From Gaiella occulta (GTDB taxonomy: Bacteria > Actinomycetota > Thermoleophilia > Gaiellales > Gaiellaceae), in NCBI RefSeq assembly GCF_003351045.1, contig NZ_QQZY01000003.1, positions 310,001-374,000 of the forward strand: a stretch of DNA of 64,000 bases, given 5' to 3'. The translations under genes were made by a program, and so were the position numbers. Of this stretch, positions 61,805-64,000 are shown piece by piece. The notes below the pieces were generated by a model, which saw only the letters and a program-made list of their open reading frames with translations, was not told the origin of the DNA and did not search any database. Numbering within the stretch: position 1 is the first letter of the stretch; the number at the start of each line of letters is the position of its first letter.

Positions 61805-62986
61805 CTAGAGCTCCTGCGAGATGAGCGAGATCAGGCGCGACGTGCGGCTCTCCCAGGTGTTCGCCGCCGCGATCGCCTGCCGCCGGGCGACGGCCGCCGC
61901 GTCTCCGTCCCCGGCGGCCGTGCCGACGGCGGCCATGAACGAAGCCGCTCCGGAAGCGACGACGACGTCGGGCTCCATGCCCTCGAGCTCGGGAAGCCCG
62001 CTCGCGACGACGGGCTTGCCCGCCGCCAGGTACTCGAACAGCTTCAGCGGAAAGCAGCTGCGCGTGTACTCGTTGCGCAGGTAGGGGATCAATCCGACGT
62101 CGAACGCGGCGACGATCGAGGGCAGCTGCTCGTACCGCACGGACCCGAGCCAGGTGACGTTGGGGTGACGCACGGCCTCGTTCAGCCGGCGCCTGACCGT
62201 GCCGTCGGCCGCGGGCCCTGCGAGCAGGAGGCTGCCCGTCTCGAGAGAGCGCACGATCTCGTCGAGCAGCTCGAAATCGACCTTGCCGGGAAGAAAGTTG
62301 CCGGCGAAGCCGAGCACGGGGCGCGGGAGATCGCGGAGCTCTCGCGGCGCCCGGTCGCGATCGCTCGCCGGCGCGAAATGCGCGAAGTCGCCGACATTGC
62401 GTACCAGGTGCGTACGCGGGTTCGTGCGCGCATGCCGGTCGAAGAGGGGCGTGGTCGTCGTGAACACGAGCCGGGAGAGAAGCGCTGCACGGCGGTCTGC
62501 CGCCGCCACCAGGGCGCGATTCCGCTCGCCGGTGGCCTGCTCGGGATAGTCGTCGACGCAGTCGTAGACGCCGAAGGCATCGTCCGCGTGGCCGACGGCC
62601 CAGGTCGCGCGCGGATCGTAGAGCCAGATCACGCGTGGTCGCGGCAGGCCGCGCGCGGCGCGTGCCACCACCCACCTGCTGATGCGGCCGTTCACCGCGT
62701 CGCTCGCTCGGTATCGCTGGCCCCACGGGAGCACGTTCAGCGCCTTGCGCACGGTGACGCCGGGTGCGGCCGCTTCACCGGTGAAGAGGCGGCGCAGCAG
62801 CGACCTGCGGCGGGGCCGCAGGATCAGCCGCCACAGGTGCGTTCCGACGAACTGCCCGGTCTCGACGAAGAGGACGGGATGGCCGCGCTCGGCCGCTCGG
62901 CGCATGATCTGCTGCCGGTTCGTCGGAAGGCTCGCCGACCATTCCTGGGGCGACAGGCAGATGATCGAAAACGGGGTCTCAGTCAC
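61805..62986 (-). CDS. GT4-like glycosyltransferase
   Basis: A 393-residue enzyme with the layout of the GT4 sub-group that has WLYDPR-type N-terminal motifs (here PRVIWLYDPRATWAV) followed by VYDCVDDY. The C-terminal domain shows VLGFAGNFLPGKVDFELLDEI, FDVGLIPYLRNEYTRSC and FPLKLFEYLAAGKPVVAS. The first gene of the operon, 184 bases from the divergent membrane-protein gene at 63171. Confidence 0.88.
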   Translation of the reverse strand: MTETPFSIICLSPQEWSASLPTNRQQIMRRAAERGHPVLFVETGQFVGTHLWRLILRPRRRSLLRRLFTGEAAAPGVTVRKALNVLPWGQRYRASDAVNGRISRWVVARAARGLPRPRVIWLYDPRATWAVGHADDAFGVYDCVDDYPEQATGERNRALVAAADRRAALLSRLVFTTTTPLFDRHARTNPRTHLVRNVGDFAHFAPASDRDRAPRELRDLPRPVLGFAGNFLPGKVDFELLDEIVRSLETGSLLLAGPAADGTVRRRLNEAVRHPNVTWLGSVRYEQLPSIVAAFDVGLIPYLRNEYTRSCFPLKLFEYLAAGKPVVASGLPELEGMEPDVVVASGAASFMAAVGTAAGDGDAAAVARRQAIAAANTWESRTSRLISLISQEL

Positions 62987-63170
62987 GGCGTCGTCCGGAT
63001 CGTCCTGTGCAGCAGCGATCAGCGCTTACGGTCTCCGAATCAACCCTTCGGCTGGGCGGGGGCACGACTAAAGTAGCGCGTCGCCTGCCGGGCGGCAGCG
63101 TCCCGAGCCGCAGGAGACCGTGCGGGCTTCGAGAAGATCGAAGCATCTACCGGGAGAAGGTGGCAACCAG

Positions 63171-63782
63171 ATGGCGGGACATCAGGGCGGGCCGCCGGGG
63201 ATTCGAGCGGGCGCCGGTGACGGCGGCGGCGCGCCGCTCGAGGTGATCAGCCCGGAGCTGGCGCTCGTCGACCCGGTCGCCGCGGCCGCAGCGCGGGCGG
63301 CCCTGCCCGAGCAGCCGTGGGACCTCGTCGCCGACGGCACCCGTAGAGATGTCCTCCAGCGGCCGATTCCGGCCGCGGAGCTCGAAGCGCCCGCCGGGGC
63401 TGCGCTCCCCGGCGGCGGCGAGGTGGAGGCCGCCCCTGGGCCTCAGCCGGGTCGGCGACCTCGGCGCGGAGCTTCGCGGCGCCTCGGCGTCCCTGCCGCC
63501 CGCCGCCTCGCCCTGATGATCGCCTGGGCCGTCGTGATCACGGCGCTGACGCTCCTGGCCGAGGTCCACCGTCCGACCGCTCCCGCCCTGGGATCGGGCT
63601 CGGAGCCGGTCGCCCCCGCGCCGCGGCGACAGGCGGCTACGAGTGTGGCCGGCCGGACGCTTCGCGGGCCCGCGGCGCCGGGTCTCGTTCGTCGCCCGCT
63701 CGCGTTGAGCGGGCGAGGCCGAGTCGACCGCTCGGCCCCTCCGGCAGGGCGACGGGCAGCCGGCGGCGCCGGCCGAGGCTAG
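63171..63782 (+). CDS. Hypothetical membrane protein, single helix
   Basis: A 203-residue protein. ATG 63171 begins MAGHQGGPPGIRAG. Residues about 20-50 read PLEVISPELALVDPVAAAAARA, a pattern I associate with small actinobacterial membrane proteins next to capsule genes, but I cannot name the family. One membrane helix (LALMIAWAVVITALTLLAEV) follows a basic Arg-rich segment. The Ala/Arg/Pro-rich tail is of low complexity. It overlaps the end of the convergent phosphatase gene by 4 bases. Confidence 0.6.
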   Translation: MAGHQGGPPGIRAGAGDGGGAPLEVISPELALVDPVAAAAARAALPEQPWDLVADGTRRDVLQRPIPAAELEAPAGAALPGGGEVEAAPGPQPGRRPRRGASRRLGVPAARRLALMIAWAVVITALTLLAEVHRPTAPALGSGSEPVAPAPRRQAATSVAGRTLRGPAAPGLVRRPLALSGRGRVDRSAPPAGRRAAGGAGRG

Positions 63783-64000
63783 CGCCTGAGGCGTCCGAGC
63801 AGGCCGCCTCGCCGGCGCAGGCCGGCCGGCCGGGCCGGCAGCTCGTCGCCCTCGAGGAGCGCGGCGGGAACGTCCGAGGTGAGCCAGCGGGCCAGCTCGC
63901 CCCCTCCGACGGCCGCGGCGGCCTGGGACATGCCGGCCTCGCGCACGCCCGCAGCGTGCGCGTCGCTTGCGATCAGGTGCGCGAGCTCGAGCTCGAGCAG
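63779..64000 (-). CDS. cpsB: CpsB/CapC-type tyrosine phosphatase, C-terminal part (cut by window edge)
   Basis: The last 73 codons of a PHP-fold protein tyrosine phosphatase. The conserved metal-ligand motif ASDAH is present in HLIASDAHAAGVREAG, followed by GGGELARWLTSDVPAALLEG and a basic tail. Such enzymes dephosphorylate the BY-kinase of the capsule machinery. Its gene begins beyond the right edge. The partial length limits confidence, but the motif and cluster context agree. Confidence 0.8.
   Translation of the reverse strand: MLELELAHLIASDAHAAGVREAGMSQAAAAVGGGELARWLTSDVPAALLEGDELPARPAGLRRRGGLLGRLRR

Noticed and set aside
1-64000. Search for CRISPR arrays, rRNA genes, phage genes or restriction systems
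   Set aside because: I saw no regularly spaced repeats, no rRNA signature and no phage or restriction-modification genes in the window.

Overview
The window is GC-rich chromosomal DNA from a Gram-positive-type bacterium, most likely a member of the Actinomycetota and plausibly of the Thermoleophilia (Gaiellales/Solirubrobacterales). This placement is an inference from several things seen together: strong G/C bias at third codon positions, frequent GTG starts, a large-type SRP RNA with an Alu domain, a LigD-type polymerase and a separate ATP-dependent ligase, an LPFTG wall-anchored protein, and a capsule regulatory set (separate Wzz and BY-kinase proteins plus a CpsB-type phosphatase). No 16S rRNA gene is present to settle it.

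Positions 1-10.4 kb are housekeeping and transport genes: the start of dnaX (whose zinc-module cysteines are missing), the SRP RNA, a PadR/ChrA divergent pair with a palindromic operator, one valine and three serine tRNAs, an M29 aminopeptidase, a membrane-anchored cytochrome c, a GroES-like protein, a polar amino-acid ABC transporter and a LigD-type polymerase. Positions 10.4-19.2 kb look like an insertion between the LigD-type polymerase and the ATP-dependent ligase at 19.2-20.3 kb. This segment holds a decayed glucose-1-phosphate cytidylyltransferase gene, a SARP-type regulator, a set of TCGAG direct repeats, and a 2,040-residue secreted animal-type heme peroxidase with RTX-like calcium repeats and two almost identical 735-bp C-terminal blocks. 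A FabF-like ketosynthase follows.

Positions 21.7-31 kb (mostly + strand) encode secreted proteins and export functions: a beta-propeller/Ig protein, an LPFTG surface protein, two polysaccharide-lyase-like proteins, a Wzx-type flippase and an alginate-lyase-like protein. Positions 31.9-64 kb (mostly - strand) are a large exopolysaccharide or capsule locus. It contains a polyprenyl-phosphate sugar transferase that would start the repeat unit, about eight glycosyltransferases, WecB and WecG/TagA proteins, two AsnB-type amidotransferases, a DegT aminotransferase, a CDP-glucose branch (RfbF, a dehydratase/epimerase and two tandem C-methyltransferases) with a dioxygenase, two O-antigen-ligase/polymerase-type membrane proteins, Wzz, a BY-kinase, a heparinase II/III-like lyase, and the end of a CpsB-type tyrosine phosphatase.

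Taken together, the cluster can be read as a complete synthesis route: activated (including C-branched) sugars are made, assembled on undecaprenyl phosphate, flipped by Wzx and polymerised under Wzz/kinase/phosphatase control. Several secreted lyases sit beside it and may trim or release the polymer. IS5-type transposase fragments and a 101-bp duplicate of the initiating transferase's 3' end bracket an aminotransferase/glycosyltransferase block at 43.5-46.9 kb, which points to rearrangement within the locus. A 14-bp palindrome, CCCTCG-NN-CGAGGG, recurs in promoter-like positions near 24.9, 25.0 and 46.5 kb and may link surface genes under one regulator.
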